A stretch of DNA of 64,000 nt from Bacteroidota bacterium (lineage in GTDB: Bacteria > Bacteroidota > Bacteroidia > UBA8524): positions 1-64,000 of the forward strand of contig SBGR01000085.1 in the NCBI GenBank assembly GCA_006226545.1, written 5' to 3'. Below, in pieces: positions 17,480-27,302 of the stretch (positions are counted from its first letter, which is position 1; each line of letters begins with the position of its first letter). The notes below the pieces were generated by a model, which saw only the letters and a list, made by a program, of their open reading frames with translations, searched no databases and had not been told where the DNA came from. The position numbers and the translations under genes are program-made.

Positions 17480-18653
17480 CGTAAAGTAAGAGACCTTTAA
17501 GGTATTCTCCTTCCGGGTGATAGATATTCACCGGGTGGTCCATAGGTTGACTCAGGTGAGCCAGAATCCTGACATTCCTTCCCACATCGGCCGCCGCACC
17601 AAACACAATTTTCTGGAATAGCACCTTGTCTACGTTCTGAGAACAAGAAAAGGTAAGTACCAATCCACCAGGTTTAATGCGCTTAAAGCCCAGCATGTTC
17701 AGCTCTTTATAGCCACGGGTTGCGTTCTCCACCTTGCGTGCATTTTTAGCGAATGCCGGTGGATCTAAGATAATGATATCGTAAAAATCGCGAGGTGCTT
17801 GCTTGAGGAAGTCAAAGCAATCGGCCACATAGCTCTGGTGTCTATCGCTAAAGCCATTGATTTCAACGTTTTCATCGCACATGGTGATGGCCGCCTGACT
17901 GCTGTCTACCGAGTGTACTTCTTTGGCACCGCCGGCTAGGGCGTATACACTGAAGCCTCCGGTATAGCAGAATGTATTGAGCACGTTTTTGCCTTCGCTA
18001 AAGCCGCCTGCAATTCTTCTGTTTTCTCTTTGATCGAGGAAGAATCCTGTTTTCTGGCCTTTTTCAAAATCGACCAAAAGTTTAACGCCGTTCTCTTTAA
18101 CCTCAACCGGAAGTTCACGCGGCTCTGTGAGCCAGGTGATTTCTTCGTTTACCTGCTCTAGAATCTGTGAGCTCTGTTTGGTCTTAAGGTAGACGTGTTT
18201 GAAGCCTAGCGAAAGGAAGGCATCCTTTAAAACAGGAATAAGCTTTTCGGTTCCTTTGATTAACAACTGAACCACCAAGCTATCGCCGTAGGCATCGGCA
18301 ATGATGCCCGGACAGAAATCGCCTTCGGCATGAAGCAAGCGGTAGCAATCTGTTTCTTTGAAATCGAGCACCTGCTGACGAACAGCCATCGCTCGTTGTA
18401 TTTTGGTTTTCCAGTAATCGGTATCGATGGTCCTCCCTTCCGGGTCAAACTCAAATACCCGACAAACGATCTGGCTATAAGGGCTAAAGAAGCCAAAGCC
18501 TAAAATACGTCCGTCGTTGGAATGCACCTCAACGATATCGCCATTTTCCGCTTTAGGCAATACCTCTACCGCCCCGGAAAAAATCCAGGGATGGCGATGC
18601 ACAAAGGCACGCTCTTTCTTAGGCTTCAGTATTAACTGCGGAAAAACGCTCAT
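17472..18653 (-). CDS. 23S rRNA (cytosine-5)-methyltransferase RlmI-like
   Basis: A 393-residue class I SAM-dependent methyltransferase of the RlmI/RlmK family. An N-terminal PUA-type RNA-binding region (about 1-75, LKPKKERAFVHRHPWIFSGAVE) is followed by the central domain. The SAM-binding motif is VLNTFCYTGGFSVYA and the catalytic motif IILDPPAFAKN. The FSCSQNV segment near residue 330 supplies a family cysteine. Methylation of C1962 in 23S rRNA is the role of E. coli RlmI; the exact target here is inferred. It begins 6 bp after yidC and overlaps the MATE gene. Confidence 0.88.
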   Translation of the reverse strand: MSVFPQLILKPKKERAFVHRHPWIFSGAVEVLPKAENGDIVEVHSNDGRILGFGFFSPYSQIVCRVFEFDPEGRTIDTDYWKTKIQRAMAVRQQVLDFKETDCYRLLHAEGDFCPGIIADAYGDSLVVQLLIKGTEKLIPVLKDAFLSLGFKHVYLKTKQSSQILEQVNEEITWLTEPRELPVEVKENGVKLLVDFEKGQKTGFFLDQRENRRIAGGFSEGKNVLNTFCYTGGFSVYALAGGAKEVHSVDSSQAAITMCDENVEINGFSDRHQSYVADCFDFLKQAPRDFYDIIILDPPAFAKNARKVENATRGYKELNMLGFKRIKPGGLVLTFSCSQNVDKVLFQKIVFGAAADVGRNVRILAHLSQPMDHPVNIYHPEGEYLKGLLLYVE

Positions 18654-18659
18654 CGTTGC

Positions 18660-20546
18660 TTAGTTCTTTTTATTGGATTGACGGTCTTTTTGAGCCAATT
18701 GTTGTTGTTTGGCCATGTTCTCCAAACGCTCTTGGAATTTCGATTTTTTAGTTGGCTTCTTCTTGTTCTCTTGAATCTTAGCATGAATCTTATCGTCGTT
18801 CACAAAGCGGCGGATAATGGCCTGTTGAGCGAAAGTGATCATGTTAGACAAGAAATAGTAGTAGCTCAAACCTGCTGAGTAGCGGTTAAAGAATCCTAAG
18901 AAGACGATTGGCATGATATAACCCATGTACTTCATCTGACCGGAGATACCGGAGATTTGGTTGTTCATGCGGGTATAGATCAAGGTGGAAATGGTCATTA
19001 ACAAGGTGAACAAACTCACGTGATCACCGTAAACGAAATCCAATACCGGCACCTTACCGAAAGTCCAGATGGAGTCGAAAGTAGATAAGTCATCTGCCCA
19101 CAAGAAGCTCTGCTGACGCAATTCAAAGGATACCGGGAAGAAGTTAAACAAAGCGAAGAGAATCGGCATCTGCAACAACATCGGTACGCAACCACCCAAC
19201 GGGCTAACGCCTGCTTTGCGGAACAACTTCATGTTCTCAGCTTGAAGTTTCTGCGGGTCGTTACCAAACTTCTCCTTGATTTCATCCATCTCCGGCTTGA
19301 TCACACGCATTTTAGCGGTAGAGATATAAGATTTATAAACCAGTGGAAGTAGGCCTAATTTGATAATCAAGGTTAACAAGAGAATGATAATACCGAAGGA
19401 AGCGATATAATCGTTCAAGAAGTTAAATACCGGGATAACAATACCGCGGTTCACCCAGCCAAATACACCCCAACCCAAAGGAACTAAGTCGGTCATGTTA
19501 TAGCCAACAGCTTCCAAGGTCTCGTAGTGGTTTGGACCAAAGTAGAAACGCATGTTGTATACGTTTTCTTTGCCTCCATTGTACGGGAGGTAAGCATTTG
19601 CTTTCGCTGTTTTAACGTGCTGCTCATCCGTGGCAGGAGCTATTTCCAGGCTCGCATTTTCAAACCCGGTTTCGTTCATTGCAATCAAAGTGCTGTTAAA
19701 GAACTGCTGTTTGAATGAGATCCATTGCAAGGCTGCATCGGCATCTTGCTTTTCGAAGTTACGTGCGCTTAGCTCGTCTACTTCATTGCCGGTATACGCA
19801 TAATAAACGGTAGAACGTTCACGCTCATTTTGAATATGGCGTTCTTGCTTCGGCATTTCTATCTTCCAGTTCATGGATAGGTAGTTGGCGCTGCGCGAGA
19901 TCACCTGATCGAAACCACCGGTTACCACGTCGTAGCCTACTTCGAAGCTATTCGGGTAAATGGTATAACGTTGTTCGATATAGACATTCTCATTCAACTG
20001 CGCACGCATGCTGATGGTAGCAGAATCGCCACTCAATACCGTATTGCCTGCACTAGGCTTGAAGAATAAGTCGGCCGTGCTGATTTGTCTGCCGTCTGTG
20101 GTAGCGAAGGTATAGTCTAGTTGATGCTCAGTTCCCTTAAAGAGGTATAAAGGATCTTTGATGGTATCGCCTTCGGCATTGGCTCTTTTGTATGGTTTGA
20201 GTAAGATGGAATAAGGAACACCCCCTTTGCTGGCCAATTCGATGCGAAGTAGTTCGTTTTCCAAAACCACGTGCTCGTCTGTGCCGGTACCTAAAGCGGT
20301 AAACATGCCCATACGTTGGCTGTTTTGAATTGAATCTTCTACGATGCGGATGCTATCCGGGCGGGCATCAAGTGTTACCTGTGCCTGCACCAGCGAATCT
20401 TCCTTAACTTCTCTCTGCAAAGCCGCAATGCTGTCTTGCTCGCGTTTTCTTTGTTCCAGCTCCTCAACTGTTGGCTGATTGATGAAAATTGTTCCTATTA
20501 AAATCAGGAATATCAGTGACAGCCCAATAATCGAATTTCTATCCAT
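18660..20546 (-). CDS. yidC: Membrane protein insertase YidC
   Basis: A 628-residue inner-membrane insertase that places proteins in the membrane alone or with SecYEG. An N-terminal transmembrane helix (about 6-24) is followed by a large periplasmic P1 domain (about 60-350). The conserved 60-kDa inner-membrane core comes next, with helices near 365-390 and 435-590, and motifs such as SPLGGCVPMLLQMPILFALF. The tail is rich in Lys and Gln (KKPTKKSKFQERLENM), consistent with ribosome contact. Length is normal for Bacteroidota. It heads a leftward operon with the rRNA methyltransferase and MATE genes. Confidence 0.96.
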   Translation of the reverse strand: MDRNSIIGLSLIFLILIGTIFINQPTVEELEQRKREQDSIAALQREVKEDSLVQAQVTLDARPDSIRIVEDSIQNSQRMGMFTALGTGTDEHVVLENELLRIELASKGGVPYSILLKPYKRANAEGDTIKDPLYLFKGTEHQLDYTFATTDGRQISTADLFFKPSAGNTVLSGDSATISMRAQLNENVYIEQRYTIYPNSFEVGYDVVTGGFDQVISRSANYLSMNWKIEMPKQERHIQNERERSTVYYAYTGNEVDELSARNFEKQDADAALQWISFKQQFFNSTLIAMNETGFENASLEIAPATDEQHVKTAKANAYLPYNGGKENVYNMRFYFGPNHYETLEAVGYNMTDLVPLGWGVFGWVNRGIVIPVFNFLNDYIASFGIIILLLTLIIKLGLLPLVYKSYISTAKMRVIKPEMDEIKEKFGNDPQKLQAENMKLFRKAGVSPLGGCVPMLLQMPILFALFNFFPVSFELRQQSFLWADDLSTFDSIWTFGKVPVLDFVYGDHVSLFTLLMTISTLIYTRMNNQISGISGQMKYMGYIMPIVFLGFFNRYSAGLSYYYFLSNMITFAQQAIIRRFVNDDKIHAKIQENKKKPTKKSKFQERLENMAKQQQLAQKDRQSNKKN

Positions 20547-20562
20547 GGTTTTCTTGAGGGCG

Positions 20563-20570
20563 CAAAGGTA
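20563..20570 (-). promoter_or_regulatory. -7 box of the yidC promoter
   Basis: Minus-strand TACCTTTG (20570-20563) is an exact TAnnTTTG, 16 bp before the yidC ATG. No convincing TTTG was seen at the expected upstream distance. Confidence 0.6.
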
Positions 20571-20696
20571 AATTTTTTAAAGCAGACGGCCTTCCCATTT
20601 AGCGCCGTATTTTTCGCTTTTATCGAGCCTTCATTTTCTGCTCACTTTACGGTTCTTATTCGGGCAATTTCGAACCTTCGTGCTACAAAATTTACC

Positions 20697-20704
20697 TACT
20701 TTTG
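20697..20704 (+). promoter_or_regulatory. -7 box of the uvrA promoter
   Basis: TACTTTTG matches TAnnTTTG. TTCG at 20677-20680 is a possible weak upstream element. The uvrA ATG is at 20721. Confidence 0.55.
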
Positions 20705-20720
20705 TTAGCCTTTTTAGAAG

Positions 20721-23570
20721 ATGAGCAGAGAAGAATTAGCGCCCTTTGTGGAAGAAGGTTCCGTAGAAGTAATTGGAGCCAGAGAACATAATCTGAAAAA
20801 CATTGACGTTAGCTTTCCGCGCAACCAGCTGGTGGTCATCACCGGATTGAGTGGCAGCGGTAAATCGTCGTTGGCTTTTGATACCATACATGCAGAAGGA
20901 CAACGCCGCTACATGGAGAGTTTCTCGGCCTATGCCCGCCAGTTTATGGGTAATATGGAAAGACCCGACGTTGATAAAATCAACGGACTAAGCCCGGTTA
21001 TCTCCATTGAACAGAAGACAGTAAGTCGCAATCCGCGTTCAACCGTGGGCACCATCACCGAGATTTACGATTTCCTCCGTTTGCTTTATGCTCGTATTGG
21101 AAGAGCGTATTCTTATGTGAGCGGACAGGAAATGGTGCGTTTTAGCGAAGAGCAAATCAAAAACACGCTCTTGGAAAAATACGAAGGGCGGAAAATCTAT
21201 TTGCTCGCGCCGGTTGTAAAAGGCAGAAAAGGACATTACCGCGAGTTATTTGAGCAACTGCGTAAGCAAGGCTATCAGAAAGTGAGAGTAGACGGAGAGG
21301 TTATGGACATGAAAGCCAAGATGCAGGTGGATCGCTATAAAATCCACGATATAGAAGTAGTGATTGACCGCTTGGAGGTAACCGAGAAGTCAAAGGTTCG
21401 CTTGAGTCAAAGTCTGCAAACCGCATTGAAAGTGGGTAAAGGCATTGTTGGAGTGGAATTGGAAGATACCGAAGTGTTTGCCTTCTATTCCAAGTTTCTC
21501 ATGGACCCGGAATCGGGTATCTCTTACGACGAACCACAACCGAATACATTCTCCTTTAACTCGCCTTACGGCCATTGCCCGAAATGCCACGGTATTGGAA
21601 CAGTGAGCGAAGTGAGTATGGATCACTTAATTCCAGATCCGAAAGTGAGCATCAACCGTGGGGGCTTGACTCCTTTGGGTGAATTGAAAGAAAACTGGAC
21701 CTTCCAGCAATTAAGGGCCATCGCTAAAGCCTATAAATTCAGCTTAGCAGATCCGATAGAAAAGATTCCTGAAGAAGCCATGAGCATCATCTTGCACGGA
21801 TCTGAAGAAACCTTTTCTGTCAACTATACCTATTCCACCGGCCGTAAGCAGGTTTACAACAGCAATTTCGAGGGAATTATCCCGATGATTGAGCGCAGCT
21901 TCCACGAGAAATCATACGATGCCATCTACCGTTGGGCTGAAGAATTCATGACAGAAACAGAATGTCCGGAATGCCATGGCGACCGTCTCAAACAAGAATC
22001 ACTTCACTTCAAGGTTGGCGATAAAAGCATAGCGGAATACAGTCGCATGAACATTGGCGACCTACGCAAGGAGCTTGACGGTTTAGAAGAAAAGCTCAAT
22101 GCACGCGAACAAATCATCGCTACAGAGATATTAAAAGAAATCAACGGCCGACTCGGTTTCTTGCTCGACGTGGGTTTGGAATACTTGAGTTTGAACAGTC
22201 CGGCAAAGATCTTATCCGGAGGTGAGGCGCAACGTATTCGTTTGGCTACACAGATTGGCTCACAGCTGGTTGGGGTAATGTATATCTTGGATGAGCCTTC
22301 TATTGGCTTGCACCAACGCGATAACCACAAACTTATCCAATCGCTTAAAAACCTCCGAGACTTGGGCAATACGGTAGTTGTTGTAGAGCACGACAAAGAG
22401 ATGATGGAAGAGGCGGATTACGTTATCGATATTGGGCCGGCTGCCGGTATTCACGGCGGACATGTTGTGGCCCAAGGAAGCTACCAAGATATTCTGAAGG
22501 CCGATACCGTCACTGCCGCCTACCTCAACGGTAAAATGGAAATTGCAGTACCATCCGAACGACGCAAAGGAAACGGCAATACGCTCCTCCTTGAAGGCTG
22601 CACAGGCCATAACCTGAAAAACGTGAAAGCTGAATTTCCACTTGGAACCTTCATCTGCGTAACCGGAGTTTCGGGAGGAGGAAAGTCATCGCTCATCAAT
22701 GAAACGCTCTACCCTATTCTGAGTCAGCATTTCTATAAATCGCATAAAAAACCGTTACCGTATAAAAAGATCAAGGGCTTGGAGCATTTGGATAAGGTTA
22801 TAGAAATTGACCAAAGTCCGATTGGCCGCACACCAAGATCAAATCCGGCAACCTATGTTGGCGTTTTTGACGATATCCGTAAGCTCTTTGCAGAATTACC
22901 GGAAGCCAAAATTAGAGGATACAAACCGGGTAGATTTTCTTTCAATGTAAAAGGTGGCCGTTGTGAAACCTGCAAAGGTGGAGGCATGCGCTTGATTGAA
23001 ATGAACTTCTTACCGGATGTGTATGTGCGTTGTGAAGAGTGTGGAGGCAAACGTTATAACCGCGAGACTTTAGAAGTGCGTTACCGGGGCAAATCCATTT
23101 CAGATGTATTGAACATGGACATTGAACACGCGGCAGAATTCTTTGAGAACATGCCACAGATTCACCGTAAGATTAAAGCGATGGCCGACGTAGGTTTAGG
23201 TTATATCACTTTAGGACAAAGCTCTGTTACCTTATCCGGTGGAGAAGCTCAGCGCGTGAAATTGGCTACCGAGCTTTCTAAAAAAGACACGGGTAATACC
23301 TTCTATATTTTAGATGAGCCAACTACCGGATTGCATTTTGAAGACGTGCGCGTATTGCTGGAAGTATTGGAGCAATTGGTACAAAAGGGCAATACCGTGC
23401 TTGTGATTGAACATAACCTGGATGTAATCAAAGTGGCTGATCACGTTATTGACTTAGGGCCGGAAGGTGGAACAGGTGGCGGTGAAATTATCGCCGTTGG
23501 AACACCGGAAGAGATTGTGAAAGTAAAACGCAGTTATACCGGTAAGTTTTTAAAACCTGAATTGGCTTAG
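20721..23570 (+). CDS. uvrA: Excinuclease ABC subunit A
   Basis: A 949-residue ABC-type ATPase that scans DNA for bulky lesions and loads UvrB in nucleotide excision repair. Walker A motifs are GLSGSGKS (42-49) and GVSGGGKSS, with signature motifs LSGGEAQRIRLA and LSGGEAQRVKLA. Zinc-binding motifs CPKCHG, CPECHG and CETCKGGG / CEECGGKR are intact. Length is normal for a single-copy UvrA. The last codons overlap the converging histidine kinase stop by 4 bp, and no terminator hairpin separates them. Confidence 0.97.
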   Translation: MSREELAPFVEEGSVEVIGAREHNLKNIDVSFPRNQLVVITGLSGSGKSSLAFDTIHAEGQRRYMESFSAYARQFMGNMERPDVDKINGLSPVISIEQKTVSRNPRSTVGTITEIYDFLRLLYARIGRAYSYVSGQEMVRFSEEQIKNTLLEKYEGRKIYLLAPVVKGRKGHYRELFEQLRKQGYQKVRVDGEVMDMKAKMQVDRYKIHDIEVVIDRLEVTEKSKVRLSQSLQTALKVGKGIVGVELEDTEVFAFYSKFLMDPESGISYDEPQPNTFSFNSPYGHCPKCHGIGTVSEVSMDHLIPDPKVSINRGGLTPLGELKENWTFQQLRAIAKAYKFSLADPIEKIPEEAMSIILHGSEETFSVNYTYSTGRKQVYNSNFEGIIPMIERSFHEKSYDAIYRWAEEFMTETECPECHGDRLKQESLHFKVGDKSIAEYSRMNIGDLRKELDGLEEKLNAREQIIATEILKEINGRLGFLLDVGLEYLSLNSPAKILSGGEAQRIRLATQIGSQLVGVMYILDEPSIGLHQRDNHKLIQSLKNLRDLGNTVVVVEHDKEMMEEADYVIDIGPAAGIHGGHVVAQGSYQDILKADTVTAAYLNGKMEIAVPSERRKGNGNTLLLEGCTGHNLKNVKAEFPLGTFICVTGVSGGGKSSLINETLYPILSQHFYKSHKKPLPYKKIKGLEHLDKVIEIDQSPIGRTPRSNPATYVGVFDDIRKLFAELPEAKIRGYKPGRFSFNVKGGRCETCKGGGMRLIEMNFLPDVYVRCEECGGKRYNRETLEVRYRGKSISDVLNMDIEHAAEFFENMPQIHRKIKAMADVGLGYITLGQSSVTLSGGEAQRVKLATELSKKDTGNTFYILDEPTTGLHFEDVRVLLEVLEQLVQKGNTVLVIEHNLDVIKVADHVIDLGPEGGTGGGEIIAVGTPEEIVKVKRSYTGKFLKPELA

Positions 23571-26500
23571 TCTTTCAACAAAGGCACCCGAACGGTAAAT
23601 CGGGTACCCTGCCCTTCTTTGGTTTCAAAGAAGATTTGTCCTTCACAGCTTTCAATAATCTGTTTGGATATCGCTAAACCTAGGCCCATGCCTGAGTTTT
23701 TGGTGGAGAAACTTGGCGAGAAAATTTTAGACGCAATTTCCTCCGGAATGCCACTGCCATTATCGGTAATACATACCTCAGCCCAATTGCCATTGCGGTT
23801 GATGTCTACGCTAATTTGCCCTGCTCTATCATCCGGAATCGACTGAATGGCGTTTTTAACGATATTGTTAAACACCCGCGAAAGTTGGTCTTTATCGGCC
23901 ATCACGGTGAGCTGTTCATTGCCTGAAGAATAGGTAAGCGTGAGGTTTTCAGTATTGAAATACAACTCCACCACAGAGTTGATCACAGAGGTCAATTCAA
24001 ACTCTTCTTTTTTGGCCGTAGGCATTTTAGCGAAAGAAGAGAATTCGGTAGCCAACAAAGAGAGGCTATCAATCTGATCAATTAACACGCCCGTAACCCT
24101 GCGGAAGGTGTCATCAATATTATCCCTACGGTCCGCCCAAGCCCGTTGCAAATGCTGTACACTTAGCTTCATTGGCGTTAGCGGATTTTTAATCTCATGG
24201 GCAATCTGTTTAGCCATTTCCTTCCACGCACCTTCCCTTTCGCCTTTGGCCAATAAATCAGCACTTTCTTCCAACTTACTCAACATGCTATTGTACTGCC
24301 GCACTAACTGCCCTATCTCATCGTTCTGCCGCCATTCCAATCGCTCATTCACTCCACCCAAGCGGGTTTCAGAAAGCTTTCTTTGAATGTAGGTAAGCGG
24401 ACGCGTTATGCGCTGTGAAATGATATACGCCACCACACCCGCCAAGAGGAAAAGGAAAACATAAATATTGATGAAACTCTCCAAGAAGTCGGAAAGCTCC
24501 AATTCCAGTTCACGCTCATTGGAGAAGAATGGGATATTCAGGTAGCCTAAAAGCTGGTGTTGGCTATCAAACACGGGCACATAAGCTGCCAAGAAAAAGA
24601 GCTGTCCTATTCGCTCTTCTTGAAAGTGTTGTGATCTGGATTCCGTTTCAATCTTGGCATAAGCCGATGGATGGATCTTATTCAGTAATAGTCCGTTTTG
24701 GAAGATCCGCATCTGCGTGGAAGCCCGAAGCGTACCGTTCAAATCGTAAAAGTTGATATCTGTATTGTAATACTCGGCAAGCTGGTTCAGGTAAGCAGAA
24801 AGCTGATCCGGATAATACATCATTTGGTCAAAATGGTTTTCGTTTTCAATGGCGCCAAGCACCGACTTCACTTTGGAATCCAATCGATCAAACTGACGTT
24901 CAGCGTATTTAAACCGGATATATTCAAAGGTAAAATAGCCTGTCAGCACCATGGCCATCAATACCAAGCCAATGGTAACCATCTGAATACGGGTACTGAA
25001 AAATAGCCCACGGTATGAGCGGAAAGGCAGCATCCGTCTGAACCTCAAAGAGAACGAAGCCCATTGCCGGCGTTTAATGCCAAAACGTGCACTGGCTAAA
25101 CGCATGTAGCTGAAGAAAATATTCAGCACAAATACCAAGGCAGAGAATAAGGTGAAGATTAGGAAGAGGAAAGAGAATACACTAAACGGCACCAACCATG
25201 AATCGCGTTCTTTTGAAACCACCACCATGAGCTGCCCTTCCTTCTTGGTGATGTAATGGGAGTAATTGTCTTGAATGGTGAATACCTCGTCTAAATCGTC
25301 AAAGTTATTGTTGAGCGAATACGGGAATGAACCACTTTGAGTAATTAGGTAATTGTTTTGGTAGATGGCGTAGGAGTAGCGACTCATATCCGTTTTACCA
25401 TCGTCTGTCTGAGCCAAGAGCTCGGTAAAGATTTTCTCATCTTGAACAAACTTGGGTTTTAAAACGATGAATAGGTAGCCGAGTTTTCCTTCCGGCCCGC
25501 GCACTTCATAGCGAGCCATATAACCGTAACGCAGTGTTGGATCGTTGATGAAGTAGAAATGATTGCTGAGCGTACTTTGCGTTTTCGTATTGTATACCTG
25601 ATCCAAAAATTGGAAAGGGTAATCGTTACGTTCTTTAAAGTGACCCCCGTAAGGGTCGTAGTCGTAGATATCAATGTCGTAGCGCGACAGATATCCTGTA
25701 AAATAGAGCTGCTTAATTCGCTTTTCCAGCTGACTTTTCAGCAAGAGTGAATTGCGGAAATAGTCAATGATAAAGCGGTCTTGTTCCAGTTGCGACTCCA
25801 CCTGCAAGAAAACAGATTCAGCTCGAGGGTCTTTTGGTGAGGAAACGCGGTTTGCAATTTCCACCCGTTGGTTTCGCTCTTTATCGTGCATGCTTCGGTA
25901 GAACAAATTGCTAGCGAAAATGGCTACGATAAACAGGACGCTGATGCTTTGCTGAAAAGAGTTCTGATTTATTACCAGCTGGTACGTGATAAAGATGGCG
26001 ATCCCATAGGAAACAGACTGTATCTGTAAAACCCAATCCAGCCAGCCTAAGGCATAACACACAGGCAAACTCACTAGAATACTCACCACAAAGAAGGAGA
26101 GCAATCGCCAATTACTGATTTGGTATGTTCCGGATAGTAAAACCACCATGTTCACCAGGAGGAATTGTGCCGTTAAGAACATGGCTGCGATGGTGAGACC
26201 GATGAGCGTATAGCCGCCCGATTCTAGAATTGTGGTGACATCAAAATTTAATGTCGAATCTTGAATGAGCGAGTGGATTTGACCTAAACAAACCAAAGTG
26301 AAAACGTAGGAAACAAACACCAATAATCCGGTATAACCGATCGCCTCGCGTTTTGTCAAAGTTTTGGTACGTGTTCCTCTAACGTGTGAGTTCACTCCTT
26401 TAAATGCACTAAACGCAATCAGAAACAACAGCACCGTATCAAGGAATAGGTCGCCTATGGAAGGAATGAAACTCGATCCAGAATACACATCTGTAGTGAA

Positions 26501-27301
26501 GAATTCGTGGGAATAGATAAAGAATGGATAGTCAAACACGAAGGATAAGACCCGAATCAGTACAATAATTCCACTTACGCTAACCCATGCCTTAAAGTAG
26601 CCAAACCTCGATTCCAATACATCAAACAGCTGCAGCAAAAAGGCCGAAAAGAGAACCAGTCCAATGAGGAGAGCCAGGTAAACATACCAACTTGTTTCAT
26701 TGGCATAAGGCTCTGCAAAATGAACAAAGATTGGATTGGGTGTGAGGTTGGAAGAAATTTGTATATATCCCGACTTTGGTTCGAATCCAAAGAGGGCTTG
26801 CGAATTGATGTTCAGATCACGGTTAAACCCTTCTACCAACAGTGGGTTTTTACTCACTTGGTAGGTTCGGTAGAGCGGGTACAGCAACATGATTTGCTGA
26901 TTGTTTAAGGTCTTTACCTCGTAAAAATGAATGCCCCGCTTGATGTGCGCGATGCCTGTGCCACTCGAATCAAAATAGGGCTGGATATCGCTATCTACTG
27001 CCAAGCTCGACCAATAGCGCAGCTGGCCATCTTCTTCCACCAAGGCCATGCTCCGGTTATGGCGCAAGGCATTTAGCACATCTTCTCTAAAGATTCCTGC
27101 TCGGATTAAGGCCAACAAGGTATCGTTCTCCCAAATTCGATCGAATTGGCTTTTACTGATATCCAGTTGCCGTGCTATCCGCTTTCCATATTCATCGGTG
27201 CGGTCTGTATTCGCTTCAAATTCAGATATACTTCCCATCAACGCGATGAATAGCATCGAGCTGAAGAGTGTCCACCAAATTCTAAGCGTAAACTTTTTCA
27301 T
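23567..27301 (-). CDS. Large NtrY-like sensor histidine kinase
   Basis: A 1244-residue membrane sensor kinase. After an N-terminal helix and an exported domain, about 7 membrane helices fall between residues 210 and 450. A second exported region, another helix pair near 690-770 and a third sensor region (about 790-920) follow. A HAMP domain (ITRPLTYIQRKLSETRLGGV) precedes the dimerisation helix, with phosphoacceptor His1035 in QIAHEIKNPLTPMK, a phrase typical of NtrY-type kinases. The ATP-binding boxes NNIVKNAIQS, DNGSGIP and GMGLGLAISK are intact. The length is far above the usual 500-800. No response regulator is adjacent. It starts 1 bp after the ABC permease stop. Confidence 0.9.
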   Translation of the reverse strand: MKKFTLRIWWTLFSSMLFIALMGSISEFEANTDRTDEYGKRIARQLDISKSQFDRIWENDTLLALIRAGIFREDVLNALRHNRSMALVEEDGQLRYWSSLAVDSDIQPYFDSSGTGIAHIKRGIHFYEVKTLNNQQIMLLYPLYRTYQVSKNPLLVEGFNRDLNINSQALFGFEPKSGYIQISSNLTPNPIFVHFAEPYANETSWYVYLALLIGLVLFSAFLLQLFDVLESRFGYFKAWVSVSGIIVLIRVLSFVFDYPFFIYSHEFFTTDVYSGSSFIPSIGDLFLDTVLLFLIAFSAFKGVNSHVRGTRTKTLTKREAIGYTGLLVFVSYVFTLVCLGQIHSLIQDSTLNFDVTTILESGGYTLIGLTIAAMFLTAQFLLVNMVVLLSGTYQISNWRLLSFFVVSILVSLPVCYALGWLDWVLQIQSVSYGIAIFITYQLVINQNSFQQSISVLFIVAIFASNLFYRSMHDKERNQRVEIANRVSSPKDPRAESVFLQVESQLEQDRFIIDYFRNSLLLKSQLEKRIKQLYFTGYLSRYDIDIYDYDPYGGHFKERNDYPFQFLDQVYNTKTQSTLSNHFYFINDPTLRYGYMARYEVRGPEGKLGYLFIVLKPKFVQDEKIFTELLAQTDDGKTDMSRYSYAIYQNNYLITQSGSFPYSLNNNFDDLDEVFTIQDNYSHYITKKEGQLMVVVSKERDSWLVPFSVFSFLFLIFTLFSALVFVLNIFFSYMRLASARFGIKRRQWASFSLRFRRMLPFRSYRGLFFSTRIQMVTIGLVLMAMVLTGYFTFEYIRFKYAERQFDRLDSKVKSVLGAIENENHFDQMMYYPDQLSAYLNQLAEYYNTDINFYDLNGTLRASTQMRIFQNGLLLNKIHPSAYAKIETESRSQHFQEERIGQLFFLAAYVPVFDSQHQLLGYLNIPFFSNERELELELSDFLESFINIYVFLFLLAGVVAYIISQRITRPLTYIQRKLSETRLGGVNERLEWRQNDEIGQLVRQYNSMLSKLEESADLLAKGEREGAWKEMAKQIAHEIKNPLTPMKLSVQHLQRAWADRRDNIDDTFRRVTGVLIDQIDSLSLLATEFSSFAKMPTAKKEEFELTSVINSVVELYFNTENLTLTYSSGNEQLTVMADKDQLSRVFNNIVKNAIQSIPDDRAGQISVDINRNGNWAEVCITDNGSGIPEEIASKIFSPSFSTKNSGMGLGLAISKQIIESCEGQIFFETKEGQGTRFTVRVPLLKD

Positions 27302-27302
27302 G

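Noticed and set aside
24108-24386. Frame opposite the histidine kinase
   Set aside because: Shadow of the kinase domain; no independent support.
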